Shown: piece after piece, positions 17,164 through 25,774 of the stretch
Position numbering within the stretch: position 1 is the first letter of the stretch
Layout: each line of letters begins with the position of its first letter
Translations under genes and position numbers: made by a program
Assembly: GCA_035560005.1 (NCBI GenBank)
Contig: DATMAN010000090.1
Coordinates: 1 to 64,000 of the forward strand
Reading direction: 5' to 3'
Length of the DNA stretch: 64,000 nucleotides
Source of the DNA: Burkholderiales bacterium
GTDB taxonomy: Bacteria; Pseudomonadota; Gammaproteobacteria; Burkholderiales; Eutrophovitaceae
Notes under the pieces: model-generated
Told to the model about the DNA's origin: nothing
The model's input: the letters and a program-made list of their open reading frames with translations, nothing else
Database searches by the model: none

Positions 17164-18267
17164 ATGGACGAGAAACTCATCTACAACGTCAACGTCATCG
17201 CGCAAGACGTTCTAGCGACGCCGGAACACGTCAAGCGGCAACTGCCGATCACCGATCGCGCCGAACTCACCGTCCTGGAGAGCCGGCACATCGTCGAGCG
17301 CATTCTCGACCGGAAGGATCATCGCCTGATGGTCGTGGTCGGGCCATGCTCGATCCACGACCCGGTGGCGGCGATGGACTACGCCCGGCGGCTGAAGCAG
17401 CTGGCGGACGAAGTCGCCGACACGCTGTTCGTGATCATGCGCGTGTACTTCGAAAAGCCGCGCACCACCACGGGCTGGAAGGGTTTGATCAACGATCCGC
17501 ACATGAACGACTCGTTCGACGTGGAACACGGGCTGAAGCTCGCGCGCAAACTGCTGATCGACGTGAACGAGCTGGGCCTTCCGGCCGGAACCGAGGCGCT
17601 GGATCCGATCACGCCGCAGTACCTCGGCGACCTCGTCACCTGGAGCGCGATCGGCGCCCGTACCACCGAGTCGCAAACCCACCGGGAGATGGCGAGCGGC
17701 CTGTCCACTCCGGTCGGATTCAAGAACGGCACCGATGGGGGGCTCACGGTGGCGATCAACGCGCTGCTGTCGGTGTCGCGTCCGCACAGTTTCCTCGGCA
17801 TCAACCAGAAGGGTCAGGTCGCGGTCATCCGCACTGCAGGCAACCGCTACGGCCACATCGTTCTGCGCGGAGGTTCGAAGGGCCCGAACTACGATTCGGT
17901 CACGATTTCCCTGGTGGAGAAAGAGCTGGCGAAGCACAAGCTGCCGGCAAACATCATGGTGGACTGCAGCCACGCCAACTCCAACAAGGACCACAACCTG
18001 CAGCCGCTGGTGATGCACGACTGCGCGCACCAGATCATGGAAGGCAATCAGTCGATCATCGGAATGATGCTGGAGAGCAACATCCACGCGGGCAATCAGC
18101 CGATCCCGGCGGATCTGTCGCAGCTCCGCTACGGCGTGTCCGTGACCGACGCATGCATCGACTGGGCCACGACCGAAAAGCTGCTCAAGGACGTGCGCCA
18201 CAAACTCGAGGACGTGCTGCCGAAGCGGATTCCCAAGCTCGCTGAAGTGCGACCGCTCAGGGCTTAG
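17164..18267 (+). CDS. aroG: 3-deoxy-7-phosphoheptulonate synthase (DAHP synthase), class I
   Basis: The 367-residue protein is a class I alpha DAHP synthase, with the signatures VVVGPCSIHDPVAAMDYA, YFEKPRTTTGWKGLIND, GIGAR-region WSAIGARTTESQTHRE and the metal-binding CSHANSNKDH. It condenses phosphoenolpyruvate and erythrose 4-phosphate at the entry to the shikimate route, with a divalent metal. Which aromatic amino acid inhibits it cannot be read off safely. The start MDEKLIYNVN at 17164 matches family N termini; an ATG at 17110 would add 18 basic residues. Confidence 0.93.
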   Translation: MDEKLIYNVNVIAQDVLATPEHVKRQLPITDRAELTVLESRHIVERILDRKDHRLMVVVGPCSIHDPVAAMDYARRLKQLADEVADTLFVIMRVYFEKPRTTTGWKGLINDPHMNDSFDVEHGLKLARKLLIDVNELGLPAGTEALDPITPQYLGDLVTWSAIGARTTESQTHREMASGLSTPVGFKNGTDGGLTVAINALLSVSRPHSFLGINQKGQVAVIRTAGNRYGHIVLRGGSKGPNYDSVTISLVEKELAKHKLPANIMVDCSHANSNKDHNLQPLVMHDCAHQIMEGNQSIIGMMLESNIHAGNQPIPADLSQLRYGVSVTDACIDWATTEKLLKDVRHKLEDVLPKRIPKLAEVRPLRA

Positions 18268-18388
18268 CGGCTGCTGGAACGGGTGACAAGTGGCGAGTGA
18301 CGGCGGACGAGCGAAGCGTGGCTCGGGCTTCGCGTCGACACCCGCCCCGTCTGCGTATTCGCTTTGTTCACTCTTTGGCTGCTGCCCG

Positions 18389-19117
18389 TCATGCGTCACC
18401 CGTGCCTGGACTTTTCAGCGCGATCGTCACGCGACGGTTGTGCGCGCCCTTGTTCTCGATTTTGACGATCTGGACCGATCCGATCTCGGCCGTGCAGGCC
18501 ACATGCGTTCCCCCGCAGGCCTGCAGATCGACGCCGCGGATCTCCACCAGGCGCACCCGGCCAAGTCCCCGCGGCGGGGCGACGCTCATGGTCTTCACCA
18601 GCTCGGGACGCGCATCCAGTTCCTGGCCGGTGATCCAGCGAGACACGACGCCGTGGCTGCCCGCGATCAAACGGTTGAGTTTTTCCTCGACTTCCTCGCG
18701 ATCGAGCACAGTATCAGGCAGATCGAAATCGAGCCGGCCCGAGTCGTAGCGCACCGAACCGCCCGTCACAGCGGCGGGAATGACCGCGGACAACAGGTGC
18801 AGCGAGGTATGCACGCGCATGTGGTGGTGACGCCGGTCCCAGTCGATCGCGGCAATCACGCGATCGCCGGGTCGTAACGGGTCACCGCCCGGGGCCGGAA
18901 CATGCACGACTTCGTCCGGGCGCGCGCCTTTGCGCGTATCGACGATCTTTGCCTCGCGCCCGTCCTCGGTGCGCAGCGTTCCGTTGTCGCCCGGCTGGCC
19001 GCCACCGGTGGGATAGAAGATCGTGCGGTTAAGGACAATGCCGTCCTCCCCGACCCGGACGACTTCCGCCGCGCAGACTCGCAGGTAAGGATCGTTGTAG
19101 AAGATCAGGTCGGTCAT
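18389..19117 (-). CDS. AlaX-type alanyl-tRNA editing protein
   Basis: The 242-residue protein matches the editing domain of alanyl-tRNA synthetase as a stand-alone AlaX. Zinc ligands are visible as HTSLHLLSA and CGGTHVACT, with FYPTGGGQPGD at the N terminus. It removes serine wrongly attached to tRNA-Ala. The product starts MTDLIFYNDPYLRVCA, which fixes the ATG at 19117 rather than the upstream end of the open frame. It is divergent from the patatin gene; the downstream gap 18268-18388 contains repeat-like strings but no gene. Confidence 0.87.
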   Translation of the reverse strand: MTDLIFYNDPYLRVCAAEVVRVGEDGIVLNRTIFYPTGGGQPGDNGTLRTEDGREAKIVDTRKGARPDEVVHVPAPGGDPLRPGDRVIAAIDWDRRHHHMRVHTSLHLLSAVIPAAVTGGSVRYDSGRLDFDLPDTVLDREEVEEKLNRLIAGSHGVVSRWITGQELDARPELVKTMSVAPPRGLGRVRLVEIRGVDLQACGGTHVACTAEIGSVQIVKIENKGAHNRRVTIALKSPGTGDA

Positions 19118-19263
19118 CGCAGGTGCCGCTCGCTTCCCCGTCCGGTACGTAGCGAGCGTGGAGAATTGTAATGCCTGAGGCCCGCCGCCGGACAGAACGC
19201 GCGCCGCACCCGTACAATTTTGTGCACTGCGTGCCTCGCGCTCAACGACATCAGCAACGCTCG

Positions 19264-20172
19264 ATGAAACACTCCGGTGGACCCAGAGTTGGCCTCGCGC
19301 TCGGGAGCGGGTCGGCGCGCGGCTGGGCGCACATCGGCGTGGTGCGGGTGCTCGAGGAAGCGGGCATCGCACCTGACGTGGTGTGCGGTACGTCGATCGG
19401 TGCGCTGGTAGGCGCGGCTTATGCAGCGGGTGAACTGCAACGGCTCGAGCGCTGGGCGTGCAGCCTGAACTGGAAAGGCGTGATGGGATTTCTGGACTTT
19501 TCGATCGACGGCGGGCTCATCAAGGGCGCGAAACTGATCGAATTCTTTCGCACCCATTTCAAGGACCGGGACATCGCTGCGCTGCCGCGCACCTACGGTG
19601 CGGTGGCAACCGAGATCGAATCGGGTCGCGAAGTGTGGCTGACGCAAGGTTCGCTGCTCGATTCGGTGCGCGCATCGATTTCGCTTCCCGGGCTCTTCAC
19701 TCCGGCCGAGCGCGACGGTCGGCTCCTGGTGGACGGCGGACTGGTCAATCCGGTGCCAGTCTCGCTCGCCCGCGCGCTGGGCGCCGACATCGTGATCGCC
19801 GTGGACCTCAATGCCGACCTTGTGGCGCGCCGGCGCAGGCGCCTGGTGCCGGCGCCCGAATCCGCCCGGAAGCGGCCCGCCCGTATGCTGGAGCGCATTC
19901 AGGCCGGGATCGCCTCGACCCTGACATCCGGCGAGCAAGATGACGGGCCCTCGTTGCTCGATGTGCTCACCGCCAGCATCAACATCATGCAGGTGCGCAT
20001 CACGCGCAGCCGGCTGGCCGGGGAGCCGGCAGACGTGCTGATCGCGCCGCGGCTTGCTCACCTTGCGCTGCTCGATTTCCACCGCGCCCGGGAGGCCATC
20101 GAAGAGGGCCATCGCGCCGCCACCACTGCGCTGCCGCAACTGCAGTCGCTGATCGGCGACATTTCCGCCTGA
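19264..20172 (+). CDS. Patatin-like phospholipase (RssA/YchK-like)
   Basis: The 302-residue protein has the patatin catalytic dyad: GTSIG (nucleophile serine) in VVCGTSIGALVGAAYAAG, and DGG in LLVDGGLVNPVPV, with the oxyanion glycines of LGSGSARGWAHIG. Such proteins are serine lipid acyl hydrolases in the cytoplasm or at the inner membrane. I start it at the ATG of MKHSGGPRVG (19264), because the upstream 31 residues lack family character. No clear ribosome-binding site is seen. Confidence 0.85.
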   Translation: MKHSGGPRVGLALGSGSARGWAHIGVVRVLEEAGIAPDVVCGTSIGALVGAAYAAGELQRLERWACSLNWKGVMGFLDFSIDGGLIKGAKLIEFFRTHFKDRDIAALPRTYGAVATEIESGREVWLTQGSLLDSVRASISLPGLFTPAERDGRLLVDGGLVNPVPVSLARALGADIVIAVDLNADLVARRRRRLVPAPESARKRPARMLERIQAGIASTLTSGEQDDGPSLLDVLTASINIMQVRITRSRLAGEPADVLIAPRLAHLALLDFHRAREAIEEGHRAATTALPQLQSLIGDISA

Positions 20173-20226
20173 TACGACCGCGCACCCGCATGCTATTCTG
20201 CGTCGGGTGTTTGCGCTCGCGCAGTC

Positions 20227-21189
20227 ATGCTTTCGCTCCTGCTGCAAACCATCGAGAATTCCTTCGGCCCTGCGCTCGCCACGGCCGCCTCGCTCGCATT
20301 CTGGGCCGGCATGGCGATGGTGCTCTACATGATCGCCGCGCCGATCGCCCGCGTGGCGATCGACGCCGCCGCGGCGAACATCGGACTGGCCCGCCACTGG
20401 GTCATGCAATGCCCCACCTGCAAGCGCACGGTCGTGGTCTCCGGCGCGGAGTGCGACAACTGCGGCAAACCGCTCGGCATCCCGCTCGCCGTGCGCGTGC
20501 GCAATTTCTTCAGTCCGGAGATCGACGCGAACTGGTGGCGCTTGCTCAGATGGGCGTGGACGCTTGCCGGCGTCGCGGCGTTCGCCGTGGTCACGGTGAT
20601 TGCGCTGGCGCGCACCGGCACCTGGAAGCCGCAGAGCAACGTCGAAGAACTTCTGGTCGGCCTGGCGCTGATCGCGTGGGCCGGATTCGCCTGGCTTGCC
20701 GCGCGGGTGGTCGGCATCAACACCGGCGGACCACTGTCCCGGTTGCGCGACGCGGTCTTCGGGCTTGCGATGGCCGCGGCGCTGTCCCTGCTCTTCATGT
20801 TGGCCGGCGCGGCGCGGTCCGTCCCGGAGACATTGCTGGCACGCATCACGGTGCAGGGACAAGTCGCCCAGGTCAATGGGCAGCAGATCCCTTTGGTTGG
20901 CCATCAATTCGGTTTCGAATACCTGCAGCTCGAACATCCCCTGGCCGGTTACCAGCAAGTGATCCCGCTGGCGGTGACCGGCTCGCACAGCGTCCCGCTG
21001 CTGCAGGAGGGGTGGAAGCGCAAGGTCGCCGAGCACTTCTGGTCTCACGCCAATGGCTATACCGCGCGCGGCCTGAACGTGCGTCGGCGCACCGAGCAGT
21101 TCCTCGCCTCGGAGTCCGGCGTCTACGACGTGGTGCTGCGCGGTCGCGAGATCGCGATCCAACCTTACATCGTGCCCGGCGACGGCTAG
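20227..21189 (+). CDS. Membrane protein with an internal zinc-ribbon, unknown function
   Basis: I do not recognise this 320-residue protein. It has a first hydrophobic segment (about residues 20-40), then a compact zinc-ribbon-like CPTC...CDNC with 15 residues between the pairs (residues about 62-82), then further membrane segments around 110-130, 145-165 and 175-200, and a soluble C-terminal 115 residues. The ribbon would be placed on one side of the membrane near the first helix. It follows the patatin gene by 54 bases in the same direction, suggesting cotranscription. Confidence 0.75.
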   Translation: MLSLLLQTIENSFGPALATAASLAFWAGMAMVLYMIAAPIARVAIDAAAANIGLARHWVMQCPTCKRTVVVSGAECDNCGKPLGIPLAVRVRNFFSPEIDANWWRLLRWAWTLAGVAAFAVVTVIALARTGTWKPQSNVEELLVGLALIAWAGFAWLAARVVGINTGGPLSRLRDAVFGLAMAAALSLLFMLAGAARSVPETLLARITVQGQVAQVNGQQIPLVGHQFGFEYLQLEHPLAGYQQVIPLAVTGSHSVPLLQEGWKRKVAEHFWSHANGYTARGLNVRRRTEQFLASESGVYDVVLRGREIAIQPYIVPGDG

Positions 21190-21417
21190 CCCCGTGGGGC
21201 GGCCGCGCCTCGTGCCCGGGGGGCGACACCGCACCTCTGGACGTTGCGCATTGGACCATCCCGAAGCGGGACCCGGGCCGGGCCGTTGCGGCATCGGGTT
21301 ACGCATCTGGCGGGCTTGTTGCATGGGCTGAGGACGCCGCATCCGCGGCCGGGGGGACCGGAACCAATTCCGGCCAGCGCAATCCACTGTCATGTTGGCA
21401 CTCACGAAAGGATCCAG

Positions 21418-21861
21418 ATGAGCATCGTCGCGGGAGACCCGGGCCAGATTCAGCGCGTCAACGACCTCGTGCTCGGGCATCCCTTCCATCGGTTCTCGGG
21501 CTTGACGCTCAGGCGGCAGGAGCCGGGAACGGCCACCACCAGCTTTCCGGTCGAGAGCAACGTGCTCAGCATGAGCGACACGCTGCACGCGGGCGTGCTC
21601 TACGGGCTGATGGATGCGACGAGCTTTCTGGCGCTGGTGACGGTACTCAAGCCCGAAGAGCTCGCCGTCACGCACGATCTTCACGTGTCCCTGATGCGGC
21701 CGGTGTGGCGCGGCGAGGAGATCGAGCTGCGCGCCGAGGTCATTCGCAGGAGCGTGAACCTCGCCTTCATCCGCTGCGACGCCTGGCGCGTCTCCGGCGG
21801 CGGACGGCAGCTGGTCGCGACCGCGACCGTGACCAAATCCCTGACACTGTCCAAGGCCTGA
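21418..21861 (+). CDS. Hotdog-fold thioesterase (PaaI-like)
   Basis: The 147-residue protein has the hotdog pattern SMSDTLHAGVLYGLMDATSF, where the HAG and following helix contain the active-site region, and closes with a strand pair LIRCDAWRV-like stretch and VATATVTKSLTL. It probably hydrolyses an acyl-CoA; the acyl group is unknown. GAAAGGA lies ahead of the ATG at 21418. The 228-base gap after the zinc-ribbon protein has no gene. Confidence 0.8.
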   Translation: MSIVAGDPGQIQRVNDLVLGHPFHRFSGLTLRRQEPGTATTSFPVESNVLSMSDTLHAGVLYGLMDATSFLALVTVLKPEELAVTHDLHVSLMRPVWRGEEIELRAEVIRRSVNLAFIRCDAWRVSGGGRQLVATATVTKSLTLSKA

Positions 21862-21881
21862 AGCGGGCGGCTCGGCCGCGA

Positions 21882-22838
21882 TCAGGCGTTCAGCGCCTCT
21901 TTAAGGTGGGGAAGGCTGGTATTGCCTCCGCTGCAGACGATGGCGACCTTGCGGCCTTTTAGCATGGCGCGCTGCCGGTAAACCGCGGCCAGAACCGCGC
22001 CGGCGGCCGATTCCGCCAGCGTGTGGCAGCGCTCCAGCCACCACACCATCCCCTGCCGGATTTCCTCTTCGGAGACGAGCAGGAACTCGTCGAGGTGACG
22101 GCTCAGGATCTCTAAGGTCATTTCCGCCGCCTCGCCGGTCGCGAGCCCTTCGGCGAAGGTCTGGTTCGGTCGCACTTCGACCCGGCCGCTGCGCCATGAA
22201 TCGTGCACGGCCGGTGAGGCCGCCGCCTGGACCGCGACCACCCGGATCTCGCGGCTGACCGCCTTCGCGGCCAGGCAAGCACCCGAAGCGCCGCTGCCCA
22301 AGCCCACGGGGACAAAGATCGTGTCGACGTCCGGCTGCTCCTCCAGAATCTCCAGCGCCTCGGTCGCCACCCCGGCGATGAGCAGCGGTTCATTGGCCGA
22401 GTGGATGAAGCGGTAACCCTTGTCGCGGGCGAGCCGTTGCGCGTATCGGACCGCATCCTCGAAGCGCTCGCCGTGCTCCATGACCTCGGCGCCCATGCCT
22501 CGGATTGCAGCGAGCTTGCCCGGATTGGCAGCGTGCGGCACACAAATGTACGCCTTCACGCCGAACAGCCGCGCGGCGAATGCGATCGATTGCCCGTGAT
22601 TGCCGGTACTGGCGGTGACCACTCCGCAGCGCCGTTCCTCCTCGGACAGCGAAGAAACCAGATTCACCCCGCCGCGCACCTTGAACGCGCCCACGGGCTG
22701 ATAGTTCTCGTGCTTGACCCAGACCTCGGTGCCGATGAGCGCATCGAGCGGCGCATAGCGATACAGGGGCGTGGGCTTGAGGTGGACGCGGATGCGCCTG
22801 CGGGCGGCGAGCACGTCCCTGAACGTCGGCAGTTGCAT
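21882..22838 (-). CDS. PLP-dependent threonine/serine dehydratase-like enzyme without ACT domain
   Basis: The 318-residue protein is a fold-type II PLP enzyme. The PLP lysine is K53 in GAFKVRGG, with TASTGNHGQS and the phosphate loop GLGSGASGACL. It lacks the ACT domain of the other IlvA-type gene in this window (5137-6351) and is the size of catabolic serine/threonine dehydratases or serine racemase-like enzymes. GGAGAAAGG precedes the ATG at 22838; the open frame extends further but without family character. Confidence 0.82.
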   Translation of the reverse strand: MQLPTFRDVLAARRRIRVHLKPTPLYRYAPLDALIGTEVWVKHENYQPVGAFKVRGGVNLVSSLSEEERRCGVVTASTGNHGQSIAFAARLFGVKAYICVPHAANPGKLAAIRGMGAEVMEHGERFEDAVRYAQRLARDKGYRFIHSANEPLLIAGVATEALEILEEQPDVDTIFVPVGLGSGASGACLAAKAVSREIRVVAVQAAASPAVHDSWRSGRVEVRPNQTFAEGLATGEAAEMTLEILSRHLDEFLLVSEEEIRQGMVWWLERCHTLAESAAGAVLAAVYRQRAMLKGRKVAIVCSGGNTSLPHLKEALNA

Positions 22839-22950
22839 GGTCCTTTCTCCCCAGGCGCGTTGAGCGGGTGACGCGGTGTATAGCCTGCCACAGGGGGTTG
22901 CATTACGGCTCTTGCGCCTCCATTTGTCGATAAACACCGGAGAACCGCCG

Positions 22951-23385
22951 ATGGACTTCCAGCATCACGTCCCCTGCCCGCATTGCGACACCCTGAACCG
23001 CGTACCCGCCGCGAGGCTGGGCGACGGGCCCAAGTGCGGCAAATGTAAACAGCCATTGTTCGCGGGCGCACCGTTCGTGCTCAGCGACGCCAACTTCGCG
23101 GCGCAGGTCGAGCGCGCGAGCCTGCCGTTGCTGGTGGACTTCTGGGCGCCGTGGTGCGGACCGTGCCGGATGATGGCGCCACACTTCGAGCGTGCTGCGG
23201 GTCAGCTCGAGCCCGGCGTGCGGCTGGCCAAGCTCAATACCGACGAAAACCCGCAGACTGCGGCGCGCTTGCGCATTCGCAGCATCCCGACATTGATCCT
23301 GTTTCGCGACGGCCGCGAGATCGCTCGCCAGGCCGGTGCGCTCGACGCGCGCCGGCTGGTCGAGTGGGTGCGCAGCCATCTCTGA
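22951..23385 (+). CDS. trxC: Thioredoxin 2 (TrxC type)
   Basis: The 144-residue protein has the TrxC layout: an N-terminal zinc-binding module with CPHC (9-12) and CGKC (29-32), then a thioredoxin domain with active site WCGPC (C69, C72). It reduces disulfides in the cytoplasm and is linked to oxidative stress in E. coli. The ATG at 22951 is fixed by the intact N-terminal CxxC. A perfect inverted repeat after the stop forms its terminator. Confidence 0.93.
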   Translation: MDFQHHVPCPHCDTLNRVPAARLGDGPKCGKCKQPLFAGAPFVLSDANFAAQVERASLPLLVDFWAPWCGPCRMMAPHFERAAGQLEPGVRLAKLNTDENPQTAARLRIRSIPTLILFRDGREIARQAGALDARRLVEWVRSHL

Positions 23386-23391
23386 AAACGA

Positions 23392-23416
23392 AAACGCCGG
23401 AGAGCCTCCGGCGTTT
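23392..23416. terminator. Bidirectional terminator between trxC and the aldehyde dehydrogenase gene
   Basis: AAACGCCGGAG at 23392-23402 and its exact complement CTCCGGCGTTT at 23406-23416 surround a 3-base loop. It is placed 6 bases after trxC and 20 bases after the convergent aldehyde dehydrogenase gene. Confidence 0.85.
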
Positions 23417-23436
23417 CCGCCGCCGCGGCGCCGGCG

Positions 23437-24915
23437 CTATCCGTGCTTGAAGACGATGGTCTTGGTGGCGGAGAACTCCCACAGCGCCTGGAAGCCTTTC
23501 TCGCGTCCGTGGCCGCTTTTCTTCACGCCGCCGAAGGGCAGCTCGATGCCCCCGCCGGCACCGTAGCCGTTGACGAACACCTGCCCGCAGCGCATCGCCT
23601 TGGCCACCCGCATCTGGCGCGCGCCATCGCGCGTCCACACACCCGCGACGAGGCCGTAGTCGGTGGCGTTGGCCAGCCGGATGGCGTCGGCTTCGTCTTC
23701 GAACGGGATGACCGACAGCACCGGTCCGAACACTTCCTCGCAGGCCAGCGTGTTCCCCCGCGGCACCGGGCCGAACAGCACCGGCGCCACGTAGTAGCCG
23801 CCCGCCGGCACCCCGCTCGCGATGCTGCCCTGCGCCAGCACGGTGATACCGTCCTGGCTGGCCCGCTGGATGAAGCCTTCGACACGCTGTTTCTGCCCCG
23901 CAGAGATCAGCGCTCCGCAGTCCAGGTCCATCGCGTGGCTGCCGACCCTGAGTTGGGCGAAGCGCGCGGCGATCGGCGACACGAAGGCGTCGTAGACCGA
24001 GCGCTGGACGAGCACGCGCGAGCCGGCGGAGCAGGTCTGGCCGCCATTCTGCACGATGGCGTTGACGACCACGGGACAGACCGCTTCGATGTCGGCATCC
24101 TCGAACAGGATCTGCGGCGACTTGCCGCCGAGTTCCAGCACGCAGCCGATGTGATTCCTGGCCGCCGCCTGCTGCACCAGCGTGCCCACCTCGGGCGAAC
24201 CGGTGAACGACAGGAAATTGATGCCGGAATGTGCCGAAAGCGCCGCACCGGCTTCTTCTCCCAAGCCAGTGACGACGTTGACCGTGCCGTCCGGAAAGCC
24301 GGCCTCCATCGCGAGCTCCGCGAGACGCAGCGGCGTCATGCACGCTTCCTCGGCCGGCTTCAGCACGACGGCATTGCCCATCGCCAGGGCCGGCGCAAGG
24401 CTCCGGCCGAACATCTGCGCCGGATAGTTCCAAGGGATGATATGGCCGGTAACGCCATGGGGCTCGCGCAGCACCGTGACCAGATAACCCTCGAGGAACG
24501 GGATCGTCTCGCCGTGCACCTTGTCGGCTGCCGCGCCGTAATACTCGAAGTAGCGGGCCGCGGCGCTGATGTCGGCACGCGCCTGCTTCATCGGCTTACC
24601 GGTGTCGCGCGCCTCCAGTTCAGCGAGTTCGTCGAAGTGGTCGAGGATCTTCCGGGAAAGCTTCGCGAGCAGCCGGCCCCGCTCCAGCGCCGGCATGCGT
24701 CCCCACGGTCCCTCGTCGAAGGCCCGCCGTGCCGCCCTGACCGCGGCGTCCACGTCCGCGGCGGCGCCGCGCGCGATCCGAGCAAAGACATTCCCGTCGC
24801 TCGGGCAGATCACGTCGAGCGTTCGCCCGTCTGCGGCGGGGCGCCACTGGCCGTCGATCAGATTCATGCGCGCCGAAACCGTGGCCGGGGCGCGCGCTGT
24901 ACCCGCAAGACTCAT
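23437..24915 (-). CDS. Aldehyde dehydrogenase family protein
   Basis: The 492-residue protein is a full-length NAD(P)-dependent aldehyde dehydrogenase: NAD-binding FTGSPEVGTLV, catalytic glutamate in LELGGKSPQ and catalytic cysteine in NGGQTCSAGSR, ending LWEFSATKTIVFKHG. It oxidises an aldehyde to an acid in the cytoplasm; substrate not determinable. GGAGGGAG precedes the ATG at 24915. The product could also start at the internal MNLIDGQWRP, the first conserved residues. Confidence 0.9.
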   Translation of the reverse strand: MSLAGTARAPATVSARMNLIDGQWRPAADGRTLDVICPSDGNVFARIARGAAADVDAAVRAARRAFDEGPWGRMPALERGRLLAKLSRKILDHFDELAELEARDTGKPMKQARADISAAARYFEYYGAAADKVHGETIPFLEGYLVTVLREPHGVTGHIIPWNYPAQMFGRSLAPALAMGNAVVLKPAEEACMTPLRLAELAMEAGFPDGTVNVVTGLGEEAGAALSAHSGINFLSFTGSPEVGTLVQQAAARNHIGCVLELGGKSPQILFEDADIEAVCPVVVNAIVQNGGQTCSAGSRVLVQRSVYDAFVSPIAARFAQLRVGSHAMDLDCGALISAGQKQRVEGFIQRASQDGITVLAQGSIASGVPAGGYYVAPVLFGPVPRGNTLACEEVFGPVLSVIPFEDEADAIRLANATDYGLVAGVWTRDGARQMRVAKAMRCGQVFVNGYGAGGGIELPFGGVKKSGHGREKGFQALWEFSATKTIVFKHG

Positions 24916-24943
24916 CGCTCCCTCCGCAGGTGCACCGCTTCGC

Positions 24944-25624
24944 TCATGTCTGTTTCAACGGCATGAGGGTCAGTTCGACGCGCCGATTCAGGGCGCGCCC
25001 CTCCTGGGTGTCGTTGCTCGCCACCGGACGCGTCTCGCCGGCCCCGATGACAATCATGCGCTCCTGTTTGATGCCGCGTCCGACCAGATACTGCGCCACG
25101 GTGTTCGCGCGCCGTTCCGAGAGCGTCTGGTTGGTCTGCTCGCTGCCCACGCTGTCGGTATGCCCAGCCACTTCCACGATGGTTTTCTCGTACTTCTTCA
25201 GCACCAACGCGACGCTGTCCAGCACCTTGAAGAACCTGGAATCCAGATCCGCGCTGCCGGTCCTGAACGTGATGTTGCTGGGCATGTTGAGCGTGATGTT
25301 TTCGCCGTTGCGCGTCACGCTCACGCCGGTGCCCTGCAGCTCCTTGCGCAGCTCCGCCTCCTGTTTGTCCATGTAAGCGCCGACAGCGCCTCCGGCCAGC
25401 GCACCCACGCCTGCGCCGAGCAGCGCGCGCCGGCGCCGCTCGCGCGCGTCATCGCCGCTGATCGCGCCGATGACCGCGCCCGCCGCCGCTCCGATGCCGG
25501 CGCCCTTCGCGGTGTTGCTGACCTTCTGCTCGCCGGTGTAGGGATCGACGGTCTGGCAGCCGGCGGCCAGCAGCATGCCGGACAACGCGGCCCCGGCGAC
25601 CTTGATTCCCATCGAGTGCTTCAT
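24944..25624 (-). CDS. OmpA-family lipoprotein with glycine zipper
   Basis: The 226-residue protein has a lipoprotein signal with lipobox LLAAGC, a glycine-zipper stretch GAGIGAAAGAVIGAISG plus a second GAGVGALAGGAVGAYM, and a C-terminal OmpA-type domain with ITFRTGSADLD and LSERRANTVAQYLVGRG that binds peptidoglycan. It should anchor the outer membrane to the cell wall. AGGAGAG supports the ATG at 25624. It lies 28 bases upstream of the aldehyde dehydrogenase gene on the same strand. Confidence 0.9.
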   Translation of the reverse strand: MKHSMGIKVAGAALSGMLLAAGCQTVDPYTGEQKVSNTAKGAGIGAAAGAVIGAISGDDARERRRRALLGAGVGALAGGAVGAYMDKQEAELRKELQGTGVSVTRNGENITLNMPSNITFRTGSADLDSRFFKVLDSVALVLKKYEKTIVEVAGHTDSVGSEQTNQTLSERRANTVAQYLVGRGIKQERMIVIGAGETRPVASNDTQEGRALNRRVELTLMPLKQT

Positions 25625-25774
25625 GAAGGCTCTCCTGTGAACGTTTCCCGTCTGCGCCCGCGAAGATCCGCAGGCCGGCAATCGGGCGTCATTCTATCAA
25701 GCGGCCGCGCGGCGCCGCGCCCGCCGCGCAGCGGTGCAATAATCGCGGCGAAATACCGCCCCTGGATACGCGAT

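Noticed and set aside
19114-21684. 856-codon reverse frame opposite the patatin and zinc-ribbon genes
   Set aside because: Antisense to two good forward genes; rich in Arg, Gly and Gln without any motif.
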